The translations under genes and the position numbers were made by a program. A stretch of DNA of 64,000 nt from Halichoerus grypus (Eukaryota > Chordata > Mammalia > Carnivora > Phocidae): contig NC_135726.1 of the NCBI RefSeq assembly GCF_964656455.1, positions 34,997,930 through 35,061,929 of the forward strand, read 5' to 3'. The notes under the pieces were generated by a model. The model did not search any database, was not told the origin of the DNA, and worked only from the letters and a program-made list of their open reading frames with translations. Shown in pieces: positions 53,501 through 62,177 of this stretch (position 1 is the first letter of the stretch; the number at the start of each line of letters is the position of its first letter).

Positions 53501-56500
53501 TTGTTCTGGGCCTTGTTGGGGCTGCTTTCATACTGCCAGGCTTTTGGCACTGTTTTGGATGTGCCCTAGCCAAGAGCATATTTGAGGGTGTGATCCACAT
53601 AGTTTGTCAGATTGGATCTGTGGTTTTTGCAAGAGGGAAGCTACAATCACCAGTACTAAGGCCAGCTGGTTTGGAGGGAGTGGATCCACAAAGTATGTGG
53701 GGGTGGGTGCATAGTGTTAGCAAGGTTTGCACAGGTCCTCTGGTGGAAGAGTTCTGCCAGGGCAGGACTTGCAGTATAAGCAAGTTAGGTTGGGAGTGTT
53801 GGCACTGCACTGGTTCCTGCAGATGGACATGTATTTATGCTGGGAGGCAGGGGAGGGAAATACTACCTGCCAATCTCTTTGTTCCTAGAGAAGTCTCCCA
53901 TGGAAGCCTGTCCCTCTAGCACACACTCTGAGATTTGTATACACAAATTCCCCTCCACTATGACCCTGGCACTTTTCAAACTGCTGCTTCTATCCTGTAT
54001 CTCCTCAAGCTGTTTATTGTACTGCCTCTTTAAGGGCAGTGACTCCATTTTCTCTCGCCTTATGGCTCCCCAGGAGTGGAGCCCAGTGACTTTTAAAGTT
54101 TCAAATTTTAAGTCCTGCTGGTTGTAAGAACTCATGAAATTTGGCCCTTCTGATTTTCAAAGCCAAAATGGTTAGGGGGATTTGTCTTCCCTGTGAGGTT
54201 TCCCTATTGTGAGTCTGTTTCTCTCCCTATAGTATCCCTCCCTCCTGTGAACACTCCTGCAGGTCTGTTTAGCTTCCCACCTTTTGGCTCCCCACTTTGT
54301 CTCTGCCCTTGCTACCCTCTTAGATGTGGCCTCTTCTCTATATTTAGTTTTGTAGTTTGTTCTATCAATCTTTGGGTCATTTTCTGGGTTATTTACACTG
54401 ATGTGAGTGTTAATCTAGTTGTATATGTAAAATGAGGTGAGCTTAGGGTCCTCCTACTCCCCCCATGTTTTCCACCAATCTTGTTCATGCAGTTTTTGTG
54501 TGTGTGGATAATGGTGGGTAAAAATTTAGTATGGTATTTATATTCCACTGGATACACTTTTTAAAGAACAATTATTTTAAAATCTCAATAATTCTAATAG
54601 ATTTGAAAATTACATATTTTATAGTGGTTTAAATTGATGAAAATACTTAGATTACTTTTTTAGAAGTGAACTTAAATGTGTTAAGGGATCAAAGTTTTCA
54701 AAAATTCCTTTAGGGCCTGTCTGAGCAAAAATGCTTGAAGACCAGTGGACTAAAGAACTAGAGAGCTTGGAAAAGCATGCTAGACCCATATCCTGGTAAT
54801 TGCTTTTATCTGGATACCTAAAATAATGATAATTCATTATAAGACTGATCATTGAAAAGTGGGTGGATTAGCAGTCATTTCAAAGAGCAGTTACCATAGG
54901 CAACCAAAAGCTACAGTTGACATTAATTACATTTAAATTCATCCTTTGATAAATGCTGTTCTTTGTGATTAAGGGTAATGGTGCCCACAAATTAGAACAC
55001 CTTGACATAATTATGTTTCCTGTGGGGCAGGGTGGTGGGTAGCTAATAATTGGAATTTTCTGCAGAGGTCAAGAAATGTCAACAAATAGACTCAACATGG
55101 CTCAGAACTGCCCATTTTTTCATCTCTGCTGTTTCTTCCTTTGTAATCAGAACAGTTTGTGACCTTGGCCTTCAAATGGAGTTTAGCATGTATATGAGAA
55201 GATTATAGTTTATAGGAATATACTTGCATATAAAGATGGTGTCTGTTGCTTCTTATTGAAAAACTGATGTGTACAAAGAACAACAGTAAAGGTAGAAGAG
55301 AAATAAGTTTTATTTTCAACTTTAAATTTTTAAACAATTGAATTTTGATATACAACTGTATGTACATTTAATTTTCAACCATCTTAAAATGCATCACAAA
55401 AAGAAATAATAGCTCTTCCCTTCTCCCCCCACTATAAAGTATAAGGATCAGTTAACTGCCTTTTGAAAGACATTACTGTAAATTAACAGAGTGTAGGCAA
55501 CAAGTGTAAAACTTAAAATACTGTGAAGACCTTGAATATTGATTTGAAATATTCCGGAAAGGAAGATTATAATTAATATTTTGTTAGGAGTTGCAAATTC
55601 AAATGTCTAAAGGGACCCAGAAGGAAACCAAAGAGTGAAGCAGTTTGGAAAGGTGGGGACTTTGGCTGCCTATAGGGACTATAACTCTGTCTGAAAAGGG
55701 CCAGTTGGTTAACAGACCTGGTATTTCAATTTCAATTTCAATCTGGAAATCAGATTTTTATGTGAAATCTGATTTTTTATTTAAGTTTTACCAAGGAATT
55801 AAAAGTATTTAAAACAGTGTATGAGCCAAATAAAACACATCTTCATGCTGAATTTGGCCCATAGTCTGCCACTTTATCATTTTTGCTTTATCACTCTTCT
55901 AAATTCTTTATTTGAAATGTACATTTTTGTCAAGTAGTTTCTAGGAGTTATTTGAAGTTTTCCAGAATTCTAACTATAACTTATTTCAAAGCAAACTTAT
56001 AAAAAATTTCTTTAGGGAATGAAATCAATAATTTCTCAGGTAGTAATTAAAGGCAACCACATGATTAACCTCACTGAGCTCAATTCTGTAGAAGCTTTTA
56101 TTTTTTAATTCACTTTTGGCCTATAATTACAAATTTCTTGGGAACATTAGGAAATGCTTCTGAAATGACTTTGGGTTAAACTTGTCGTAGAATCTCTCTA
56201 GCCTGCGTCTGATTATTTTGTTAGTAATTAAAAATACTTTAATGCTCAAAATTTAAAGAACCTGTGAATAAATGGTCTAGCTTAAAAAGAAGTGAACTGG
56301 CCTCACTAAATTGGACTTGATTGAAATTATTTTAGGCATTTCTAACCTTGTGTAGTAAGAAAGAAAAACATGATATGAATGCTTGGCATTGAATTACCTT
56401 ACACCGAATACTGAATCCAATTTCTCACTTTAGTATTTTATTGCATTTTATTTTATTAATACCTTATATTATGGGATTTTGGTTAAAATAATGAAATAGG

Positions 56501-59500
56501 ATTATATGAACATTGCTTAGTTTTGTTTTTACTATCTTGTTGAGGCAACAGATGAGGCCTACTATGTGCTAAAAAGTGTGTATAAGGATATTGGGAAGAA
56601 GTTACTGTTTGTACAGCGTGGACCCTTTGTGTAGGGAAAATTTTCTCCTAATTAATGCTTATTCTTTTTCCCAGACTCCACCTGCCAAATTAGTCAATTG
56701 TTTCTCTCTGCTGTCCCAACACATTAAAACCAAGTTCAAATCTTGTTTGCTACCCAGTCACTTAGATGATATATTGATAATTAAGTTGTACTTATTAATT
56801 AGCCTTAAATTTCTCTTTGGAGATGACATATCTACGCTTCCATATTTCACTGGAACCTAATATTGTGAAAAAAATAGCATGTTCTCACTAGAGGTAGAGA
56901 ATAGGAAATGCTACTTGATACTATGATGCAGTCCAGCAAGTATTTTCTGATTAGACCATGATTCATTTCAGTGACTATTTGGGAGCCATGTCCTGGTTAG
57001 GTGATGTAGATAGAAATATATATGAATCAGGGTATCCAGAGGAGCTTACATCTTTTTTTTTTTTTTTTTTTTTTTTTGAGAGAGAGTGCCCAAACATGGG
57101 AGTGGCACATGAAAAGGGGGAGAGAGAATCCCATGACCCTGAGATCATGACCAGAGCCAAAATCAAGAGTCAAATGCTTAACCTTTTGAGTCCCCCATGG
57201 GTCCCTCAGAGGAGCTTACATCTTAAAAAGTGCTATTAGTAGAGAAAAGTGTACTCAGATACCAGTAAGAAAAGCAAAGTAGGGCCTTGATAAATGAGAA
57301 TGACTTTGACAATGGAATGTGTTCTATTGATAAGGAATTGAAAAATTGTTTTACTTAAACTTGCTCTTTCTTCTATAGTTATAATAGTCTACCAGTGTGA
57401 CCTTCCTGGTTTTGACAATTGTACTGTGGTTATATTAGATGTTGACATTAGGGGAAACTGAATGAGGGATATATGAAAACTTTATATGATTGTTTTTTAT
57501 AATGAAATAAAATTTACATTACATAGAATTAGCCATGTGAAGTGTACCATTCAATGATATTTAGTATATTCACAATGTTTTACGACCATCACCTACTTCC
57601 AATAGCTTTTCATCATTTCTAAAGGGAACCCTGTACCCATTAAACAATCATCATTTTCCCTTTGGCACCTGCTAATCGGCTTTCTCTCTTTATGGATTTG
57701 CCTATTATTGGTATTTCATCTAAATGAAATCATATAGGATGTGACCTTTTTTGTCTGGCTTCTTTCACATAGCATAATGTTTTAAGGGTTCATCCATGTT
57801 GTACCATGTATCAGTACTTCAGGGTTTTTTTGGTTTTGGCTGTAAAATATTTTTATTGTATGAATGGCATTTTGTTTATCCATTCATCCATTGGTGAACA
57901 TTTGGGTTATTTCCAGTTTTTGGCTATTGTGAATAGTGCTAAGAGTATTCGTATACAAGTATTTGTTTAAATACCTGTTTTCAGTTGTTTGGGGTATATA
58001 CCTAAGTATAGAAATGCAGGGTCATGTGGTAATTCTATGTTCAACTTTTTGAAGAACTGCCAAACTATTTTCCACAACCAACGCACCATTTTATACTCCC
58101 AGCAGCAGTGTACAAAACTTCCTATTTCTTCACTTCCTCCCCAACACTTACAATTTTTTGGCTTTTGATTATTGCCATCCTAGTGGTTCTGAAGTGGTTT
58201 CTCATTATGGTCTTCTTTTATAATTCCTTAATGACTAACAATGTTGAGCATCTTTTGATGTGCTTAGTAGCCATTTGTGTATGTTCTTAGGAGAAATATC
58301 TAGTCCTTTGCCCATTTTTTTTTTAAGATTTTATTTATTTATTTGACAGAGAGAGAGAGGGAGAGCAGGAACATAAGCAGGGGGAGAGGGAGAGGGAGAA
58401 GCAGGCTTCCCGCTGAGCAGGGAGCCAGATGTGGGGCTCGATCCCAGGACACTGGGACCGTGACCTGAGCCAAAGGCAGATGCTTAATGACTGAGCCACC
58501 CAGGTGCCCCCTTTGCCCATTTTTTAATTAGGTTATTTTTATTGTTGAATTGTAAAGGTTTTGTACATAGCTACTAGACCTTTATCAGAAATAAGATATT
58601 TGCAAGTATTTTTTCCCATTCTATGGAATTGTCTTTTCAATTCCTTGATAGTATCCTGTGATGTACAAAAGTTTTTCATTTTGATGAATCTAATTCATCT
58701 GTTTCTTCTTTTGCTGAATATTCTGTTGGTGTTATATCTAAAAATCCATTTCCAAATCCAAGGTCATGAAGATTTTCCCATGTGTTTTCATTCAAGAGTT
58801 TTATAGTTTTAGCCCCTTGATCCATTTTGAGTTAATTTTTGATATATGGTTTGAGATAAGATTCTAAATTTATTCTTTTCTTTAGCTCAAGATGTTGGAA
58901 TTAATATTCATAAGAGATAATCATATCATTCTTCATTGTCTTGGAAAAAACATCTATGATAATATTAAATCATTTTGTCTTATACTTAAAAAAAGAATCG
59001 AAGACAAATATAAGAGCTAAAGCTATAAAATTCTCAGGAGAAAGCATATGGGTAAATCTATATAAACTTGGATTCTGAAATGGATTCTTAGATATGACTA
59101 CATAAGAACAAACAACAAAAAAAATAAATGAACAGGATTCATGAAAATTAAGAACTTCTGTACATCACAGGACACTGTCAAGAAAGTGAAAAGCCAATGT
59201 GCAGAACTTTTACAACTCAAAAATAAAACATTATATTTAATAATCTAACTTAAAAGTAGACTAAGGATTTGAGTGGACATTTCTCCAAAGATATACAAAT
59301 GGCCAATAAATACTTAACACATACTCAACATCATTAGCCATCGGGAAAATACAAGTCAAAACTGTAAGACACACACCCTTTAGGATAACTATAATAAAAC
59401 AAAGGGACAATAAATAATAAATGTTGACAAAGAAATGGAGATGTTGGAACCCTCTGACATTGCTAGTTAAGAACATAATATGGTGAAGCCACTTTAGAAT

Positions 59501-60260
59501 ATAGTTTGACAGTTCCTCAGAAAGATAAATACACAGTTACCATGTGACCCAGCAATTCTTAGATATATACCCAAAAGAACTGAAAACATATGTCCACATA
59601 AAAGCTTGTACATGAATATTCAAAGCACCATTATTTATAATAGCCAAGAGTGGAAACAAGCCAAATGTCCATCAACAGATAAATGAATAAACAAAAAGTA
59701 TAGCCATACAGTGAAATATTACTCAGCCATTAAAAGGACTGAAGTACTGACACGTGCTACAACATGGATGAACCTGAAATTAATTCTAAGTGAAAAAAAA
59801 CAGACATAAAAGGCCATATATTCTGTGATTCCATTTATATGAATAGGGAAACCCATAGTGATAGAAAGCAAATTAGTAGTTGCCAAGGGCTAGAGGGAGG
59901 GGAGAATGGGAAGTAAATAATGGATACAGGGTTTCTTTTTGAGGTAAAGAAATCTTTTCCATCGATAATGGTGATGGTTGCAAACTGTGACTGTACTAAA
60001 AAGCATTAAATTGTCTACTCTAAAAGAGTGAATTTTATGATATGAGAAGTATCTCAACAAAAATCAATAAATTTTAAAAATATCTTGCAGGCAGAGATTT
60101 TTCTGTTTTAAAACTGCTTATTTGATATTTGCCTTAAGAAAATTATTTTCTTTTTTTTTTTTTAGGAATTTATCGTGGCATCCTGCATTGACCACTAAAA
60201 ATAAAATGCGAATTCCACATTCGCACGCGTTTATTGATCTGACTACAGATTTTACAGCAG
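26835..60260 (+). CDS. ITFG1: ITFG1 (integrin alpha FG-GAP repeat containing 1), exons 1-6, 3' part outside the window
   Basis: Six exons join into one reading frame of 655 nt (218 codons plus one base). Coding segments are 26835-27042, 28833-28905, 33854-33999, 35213-35270, 36522-36596 and 60166-60260, all with AG acceptors and GT donors (GTCAGT, GTAAGT, GTGAAT, GTAAGT, GTGAGT, GTAAGT). The protein starts [10 protein letters not shown] and matches what I recall of ITFG1 (TIP/LINKIN), a type I membrane glycoprotein of about 612 residues with an extracellular FG-GAP beta-propeller-like region. Known roles are cell adhesion and T-cell modulation, with RUVBL1/2 and tubulin as reported partners. 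Residues 1-33 look like a signal peptide. Two calcium-loop motifs are visible: DLNSDKQTD (exon 1) and DYDGDSQMD (exon 3). N-glycosylation sequons include NVT, NHS, NQT, NMT, NRT, NES and NLS. The remaining propeller, the membrane segment and the tail must lie to the right. The gene shares a promoter with PHKB. Confidence 0.96.
27043..28832 (+). other. ITFG1: ITFG1 intron 1
   Basis: CT-rich first part. It contains the first 71-bp duplicate block (27875-27945). No interspersed repeat recognised. Confidence 0.85.
27875..27945 (+). repeat. 71-bp direct repeat, copy 1
   Basis: Begins ttaggaaaaatagtgaatat and ends aataaatttgagta. Near-identical to 29055-29125, with one substitution in the T/A run. 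Confidence 0.9.
28833..28905 (+). CDS. ITFG1: ITFG1 coding exon 2
   Basis: 73 nt preceded by cttcttttag and followed by gtaagt. It supplies the rest of the Arg codon, then [15 protein letters not shown] and KPKVKVSL, plus two bases of a Lys codon completed by exon 3. Length 73 is not a multiple of three, so skipping this exon would shift the frame. Two nearly identical 71-bp blocks lie on either side of it (27875-27945 and 29055-29125). Confidence 0.95.
29055..29125 (+). repeat. 71-bp direct repeat, copy 2
   Basis: Same block as 27875-27945, 1,180 bp downstream, in intron 2 on the other side of ITFG1 exon 2. Confidence 0.9.
29365..29564 (-). mobile_element. Can-SINE, antisense
   Basis: Poly(T) start and ccacccaggcgccc end. 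Exact 14-bp duplications TTTAAGGTTTATTT at 29351-29364 and 29565-29578. Confidence 0.95.
31340..32150. repeat. Possible ancient interspersed repeat, family unknown
   Basis: The order gatgatgtgtcttgatatag, tattaggtgggccccttc, ggaattcttatcag, tattgaatttttggttag, atctccaagaagttttc resembles a repeat I have seen elsewhere in mammals but cannot name. Frames here are incidental. Confidence 0.35.
33854..33999 (+). CDS. ITFG1: ITFG1 coding exon 3 (calcium-binding FG-GAP loop)
   Basis: 146 nt between tttcttttag and gtgaat. It encodes [19 protein letters not shown] and onward to [21 protein letters not shown] is the canonical DxDGDxxxD calcium-binding loop of FG-GAP repeats, with all acidic ligands present. 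The exon ends in phase 1 (G of an Asp codon completed by exon 4). Confidence 0.96.
34000..35212 (+). other. ITFG1: ITFG1 intron 3
   Basis: 1.2 kb. 34190-34680 is richer in G+C and looks like an old interspersed repeat of unknown family; no exon seen. Confidence 0.8.
35213..35270 (+). CDS. ITFG1: ITFG1 coding exon 4
   Basis: 58 nt between ctctatacag and gtaagt. It encodes [19 protein letters not shown] followed by a split Asp codon. It contains sequons NMT and NRT. Phase is consistent with exons 3 and 5. Confidence 0.95.
35271..36521 (+). other. ITFG1: ITFG1 intron 4
   Basis: 1.25 kb of apparently unique sequence. No repeat recognised. Confidence 0.85.
36522..36596 (+). CDS. ITFG1: ITFG1 coding exon 5
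   Basis: 75 nt between tttcttttcag and gtgagt. It encodes [17 protein letters not shown] and onward to QILLG, plus two bases of Gly. [12 protein letters not shown], formed across the exon 4-5 border, is another FG-GAP-type acidic loop. Exon 5 is followed by the long, repeat-filled intron 5 (36597-60165). Confidence 0.95.
37154..38095 (+). mobile_element. 5'-truncated L1 (ORF2 end and 3'UTR)
   Basis: Starts within ORF2 (gcatcagggaaatccaaatc) and runs in an open frame to the ORF2 stop near 37640 (end [12 protein letters not shown]), then 3'UTR and poly(A) at 38083-38095. Relative to the 21-kb copy it lacks 39 bp between two GTTGG words, so [18 protein letters not shown] has become CWWERK. Same strand as ITFG1. 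Confidence 0.92.
38256..38362 (+). mobile_element. Can-SINE, 3'-truncated
   Basis: ggggcacctggatggctcag head and body to about 38362, with no CT spacer or poly(A). Confidence 0.85.
38440..38775 (+). mobile_element. Old short Can-SINE split by a younger one
   Basis: ggctgactcatttggaagag through ggttaggtgtagagaaaact (38440-38530), then the tail aaaaataaatagataaataaag after the insertion (38753-38775). Confidence 0.75.
38531..38745 (+). mobile_element. Can-SINE nested in an older Can-SINE
   Basis: ggggcacctggtggctcagc head, CT-rich spacer and A-rich tail. AAAACTT at 38524-38530 and 38746-38752 is the likely target duplication. Confidence 0.85.
38776..40538. other. ITFG1 intron 5, unique sequence
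   Basis: No exon seen. An (ATTT)n-rich stretch is at 40428-40470. Confidence 0.5.
40539..40893 (-). mobile_element. L1 3'-end fragment, antisense
   Basis: Starts with poly(T) (40539-40560), then antisense L1 3'UTR (tgtaatgttcagcgattcat, tgttcatcaccacatgtgcc, catatgataatcgtctttctc). Truncated within the ORF2 end region. Confidence 0.88.
41350..41551 (-). mobile_element. Can-SINE, antisense
   Basis: Poly(T) start and gagccacccaggtgcccc end. Exact 16-bp duplications TGGAACATTGTTCTTT at 41334-41349 and 41552-41567. Confidence 0.96.
42314..42517 (+). mobile_element. Can-SINE
   Basis: gggcgcctgggtggctcagt head. AATAATGGAGATG (42301-42313) and AATGATGGAGATG (42518-42530) flank it, one mismatch. 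Confidence 0.95.
43310..43528 (+). mobile_element. MIR SINE
   Basis: tatctactgagtgactctggg, gcttggcacattacatcac, gaagtgactactacaag, atggtagatctgggatttg, aatcttggtcttcccaattc match MIR. Its 3' end meets an antisense Can-SINE. Confidence 0.75.
43530..43710 (-). mobile_element. Can-SINE, antisense
   Basis: Poly(T) and (ATTT)n start, GA-rich spacer, gagcaacccaggcacccc end. No clear target duplication. Confidence 0.9.
43740..43898 (+). mobile_element. 5'-truncated Can-SINE
   Basis: Starts mid-body (cccagggtcctgggatcaag), then CT-rich spacer and (AAAT)n tail. AATACTTGAATAT occurs at 43727-43739 and 43899-43911. Confidence 0.92.
44526..44565. repeat. (TG)20 microsatellite within L1 ORF2
   Basis: Pure alternating GT over 40 bp, followed by atacacacatgtatatatg. 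A potential Z-DNA-forming tract. Confidence 0.95.
46437..46648 (-). mobile_element. Can-SINE, antisense, in L1 element A
   Basis: Poly(T) start and gagccacccaggcacccc end. TATCCTTTCTCTT (46424-46436) and TGTCCTTACTCTT (46649-46661) flank it, two mismatches. Confidence 0.9.
47044..47244 (+). mobile_element. Can-SINE in L1 element B
   Basis: gtgcctgggtggctcagtca head, CT-rich spacer and poly(A). AGTCCATTTCTTGC (47030-47043) and AGTCTATTTCTTGC (47245-47258), one mismatch. Confidence 0.95.
47457..47487. repeat. (TG)n(TA)n(CA)n microsatellite within L1 ORF2
   Basis: tgtgtgtgtgtgtg, tatatata, cacacacac in sequence; self-complementary and at the same ORF2 position as the tracts at 9922 and 44526. 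Confidence 0.9.
50144..50299 (-). mobile_element. Can-SINE, antisense, old
   Basis: Short T-rich start, GA-rich spacer, gagccacccaggcaccc end. TGTCTACATGTA (50132-50143) and TGTCTCCATGTA (50300-50311). Confidence 0.9.
51135..51528 (-). mobile_element. Solo LTR of an endogenous retrovirus
   Basis: A 394-bp non-L1 block inside L1 element B. It starts TGTCGGG and ends CCCCACA, so it has the TG...CA retroviral termini, and is flanked by the 6-bp duplication TTGTTT (51129-51134 and 51529-51534). AATAAA on the - strand (51273-51268) sets the orientation and puts about 130 bp of R/U5 after it. A 6-bp duplication fits class II (betaretrovirus-like) elements, an inference only. No internal viral genes are present, so the provirus was lost by LTR-LTR recombination. 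Confidence 0.85.
52198..52405 (-). mobile_element. Can-SINE, antisense
   Basis: Long poly(T) start and gagccacccaggcaccc end. Exact 11-bp duplications TACTTTTTGGC at 52187-52197 and 52406-52416. Confidence 0.95.
54490..57036. other. ITFG1 intron 5, unique sequence
   Basis: AT-rich; no exon or interspersed repeat recognised. Confidence 0.5.
57055..57206 (-). mobile_element. Can-SINE, antisense, diverged
   Basis: Long poly(T) start. 18-bp exact duplications CAGAGGAGCTTACATCTT at 57037-57054 and 57207-57224. Confidence 0.93.
57490..58870 (-). mobile_element. Old L1M 3' part, antisense
   Basis: Antisense L1M: attagccatgtgaagtgtacc, aatgaaatcatataggatg, atgttgagcatcttttgatg, tttagccccttgatccattt. 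It is interrupted by a Can-SINE at 58321. Confidence 0.8.
58321..58510 (-). mobile_element. Can-SINE, antisense
   Basis: Poly(T) start and ccacccaggtgcccc end. CTTTGCCCATTTTTT on both sides (58306-58320 and 58511-58525). Confidence 0.95.
58980..60095 (+). mobile_element. Old L1M 3' part, sense
   Basis: Sense L1M ORF2 end and 3'UTR: atggccaataaatacttaac, agccaagagtggaaacaagc, catcaacagataaatgaata, ttgccaagggctagagggag, tgatatgagaagtatctcaac. It ends about 70 bp before ITFG1 exon 6 and opposes the antisense L1M at 57490-58870. Confidence 0.8.
60166..60260 (+). CDS. ITFG1: ITFG1 coding exon 6
   Basis: 95 nt preceded by a long pyrimidine tract ending in ttttag and followed by gtaagt. It encodes [20 protein letters not shown] then [11 protein letters not shown], ending in phase 1. 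This is the last ITFG1 exon I can see; 60261-64000 is intron 6. Confidence 0.95.
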
Positions 60261-60431
60261 GTAAGTTGCACAGAAATGTAAAATATTTCTTTTGAACTGC
60301 CAAAGTTTACAAGATTTTATTTATTCTTTTCTTAGTAATCATTTCCTATTGAATTGAATGTTAAAACCAAAATGTTAAAAGATTATAAGGAAGTCAGTGA
60401 TCTTAGATACACATTAAAAGTACTGGCTATA

Positions 60432-60555
60432 GGGGCTCCTCGGTGGCTCAGCCGGTTAAGTGTCTGCCTTAGGCTCAGGTCATGATCCCAGAGTCCTGGA
60501 ATTGAGCCCCAAGTCTGGCTCCCTGGGAGCCTGCTTCTCCCTCTGCCCGTCCCCC

Positions 60556-60590
<35 letters not shown>

Positions 60591-60616
60591 AGATAAAATC
60601 TTTAAAATAAAAAATA
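60432..60616 (+). mobile_element. Can-SINE
   Basis: ggggctcctcggtggctcag head and (CT)n spacer. AAGTACTGGCTATA (60418-60431) and AAGTACTGGATATA (60617-60630), one mismatch. Confidence 0.94.
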
Positions 60617-60865
60617 AAGTACTGGATATAATAAATAAACCTTTAGTTGCTTTTGTTCTTTGTTAACCACATCAAAATTTGGATTCTCCACTTACGGATT
60701 CATGATAATTTAGACACCAGTTGCCTGATGTTTCTTTCCCTTTCCATTTAAAAATTATTGACTAATAAATGCTATAAATTTAATTGTAAGAAAAATATTT
60801 AGCTTATAATTTAAATTTTTCAAAGGCTTTTTACAACTTTTTACTATGGAAAATTCTAAACATAG

Positions 60866-60909
60866 AAAAGTAGAATAGTATCTCATATATGATATACTAT
60901 TCTACTTTT
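60866..60909. repeat. 44-bp near-perfect palindrome
   Basis: Arms AAAAGTAGAATAGTAT and ATACTATTCTACTTTT are exact reverse complements. The centre is TCATATATGA, itself a palindrome, with a single c/t mismatch pair beside it. Its right arm is also part of a Can-SINE target duplication. Confidence 0.95.
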
Positions 60910-61088
60910 TTTTTAAGATTTTTTATTTTATTTATTTGAGAGAGAGAGCATGAGAGAGGGGAGGGTCAGAGGGAGGAGCAGACTCCCTGCCGAGCAGGGA
61001 GCCCGATATGGGACTCGATCCCGGGACTCCAGGATCATGACCTGAGCCACAGGCAGTCACCTACCCGACTGAGCCACCCAGGTGCCCC
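60910..61088 (-). mobile_element. Can-SINE, antisense, at the palindrome edge
   Basis: Poly(T) start and gagccacccaggtgcccc end. Exact 17-bp duplications TATACTATTCTACTTTT at 60893-60909 and 61089-61105. Confidence 0.96.
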
Positions 61089-61442
61089 TATACTATTCTA
61101 CTTTTAATTATCACTTAGCTTCAACAATTATCAATATATGGCCTATCTTATTTCGTTGGTAAAACCATCGACAAGCCCATCCTGCCCCAGATAATTTGAA
61201 ATCCCAAACATTGTATCATTTCATTTATAAATATTTTTAATCTATATCTCTAAATGATAAGGACTTTTTTATTTTTAACATCTGAAAGATCGTTTTCATA
61301 TCTAAAAAAAATTTAGCAATAGTTTCTTAATATCATCAAATATTTATTCAATATTGAAAATGCCCCAATTATCTCCTAAATGTTTTTATCAAATCAAGAG
61401 CTAAACAAGGTATACATACATATATTTAAAAAACATTATCTG

Positions 61443-61674
61443 GGGGCACCTGGGTAGCTCAGTCAGTTAAGCTTCAGCCTTCTGCTCAGGTCATGAGCAG
61501 AAAGGACCTGCCAGGGTCCCAGGATCGAGCCCCACATCTGGCTCCCTGCTCAGCAGAGAGCTTGCTTCTCCCTCTCCCTCCGCCCCTCCCCTCCCCTGCT
61601 CCTGCGCACACTCACGTGCTCTGTCTCAAATAAGTAAAAATCTTTTAAATAAATAAAATAATAAAAGAAAAATA
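61443..61674 (+). mobile_element. Can-SINE
   Basis: ggggcacctgggtagctcag head and long A-rich tail. Exact 15-bp duplications AAAAAACATTATCTG at 61428-61442 and 61675-61689. Confidence 0.95.
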
Positions 61675-62177
61675 AAAAAACATTATCTGTATTATACAAT
61701 GTCTCAGACTCTGGATTTTGCCATTTCTAGCCCCATAGTGTTAGCATGTGACTCTGTCCCCTGTATTTTTTCTAAACCAGTAGTTAAATTTGAAGCCTTG
61801 ATCAGAATCAGACTTTCTTTTGGTCAAGAATTCTTCCTAGATGTTGCAGTTTGTTTCAGCTCTTTAGGAGACACGTGATTTAAATTCTGTCTCTTTTGTG
61901 ATGTTAAGATTGATCAGTAGTTTCAGTTTTCCTCAGCGTGGACCATTCATTATAATGCTATCCTAATGGTTTTAGCTGCTATTGATATTTATAGTCATGG
62001 CCATTATTTCAACAGGAGTTACAAAATTGTGGCACCCTAAATCTATCATTCATCTGTATATATTATTATCTGGAATTTTCTATTTAATAAAAAAGACAAC
62101 TTTAGTCACCTGAAGTACAGCTCAGACAGGCAGGTTAACTGCTGGATTTTTGTTCTTCCTACCTATTTTTTTATCCA

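Larger units (their letters stand above)
46827..54487 (-). mobile_element. Old L1, antisense, near full-length (element B)
   Basis: 3'UTR begins near 46829 (tatttaaattccagttagct). ORF2 follows leftward-to-rightward in antisense, with the RT box decayed to FVDHMILY near 48850. Endonuclease-region sequence runs to about 51900, ORF1 about 51900-53000, and GC-richer 5'UTR 53000-54487 ending near ctcctactccccccatg. It carries two antisense Can-SINEs, one sense Can-SINE and a solo LTR. Many stops are present. Confidence 0.82.
36597..60165 (+). other. ITFG1: ITFG1 intron 5 (about 23.6 kb)
   Basis: Largest intron in view. About half is L1, Can-SINE and LTR sequence, listed separately. Unique-looking parts are 36597-37150, 38776-40540, 40894-41333, 41568-42300, 42531-43300, 43912-44125 and 54490-57036. 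Confidence 0.85.
60830..62100 (+). mobile_element. Ancient L1M-like 3'UTR, interrupted by two Can-SINEs
   Basis: cttcaacaattatcaatatatgg, tcatttcatttataaatattt, gataaggacttttttattt, ttaatatcatcaaatatttat, agattgatcagtagtttcag follow the order of an old mammalian repeat that I take to be L1M-type. The family name is uncertain. Confidence 0.45.

Noticed and set aside
53382..53919. Open frames of 60-110 residues
   Set aside because: They lie in the GC-richer 5'UTR of an antisense L1.
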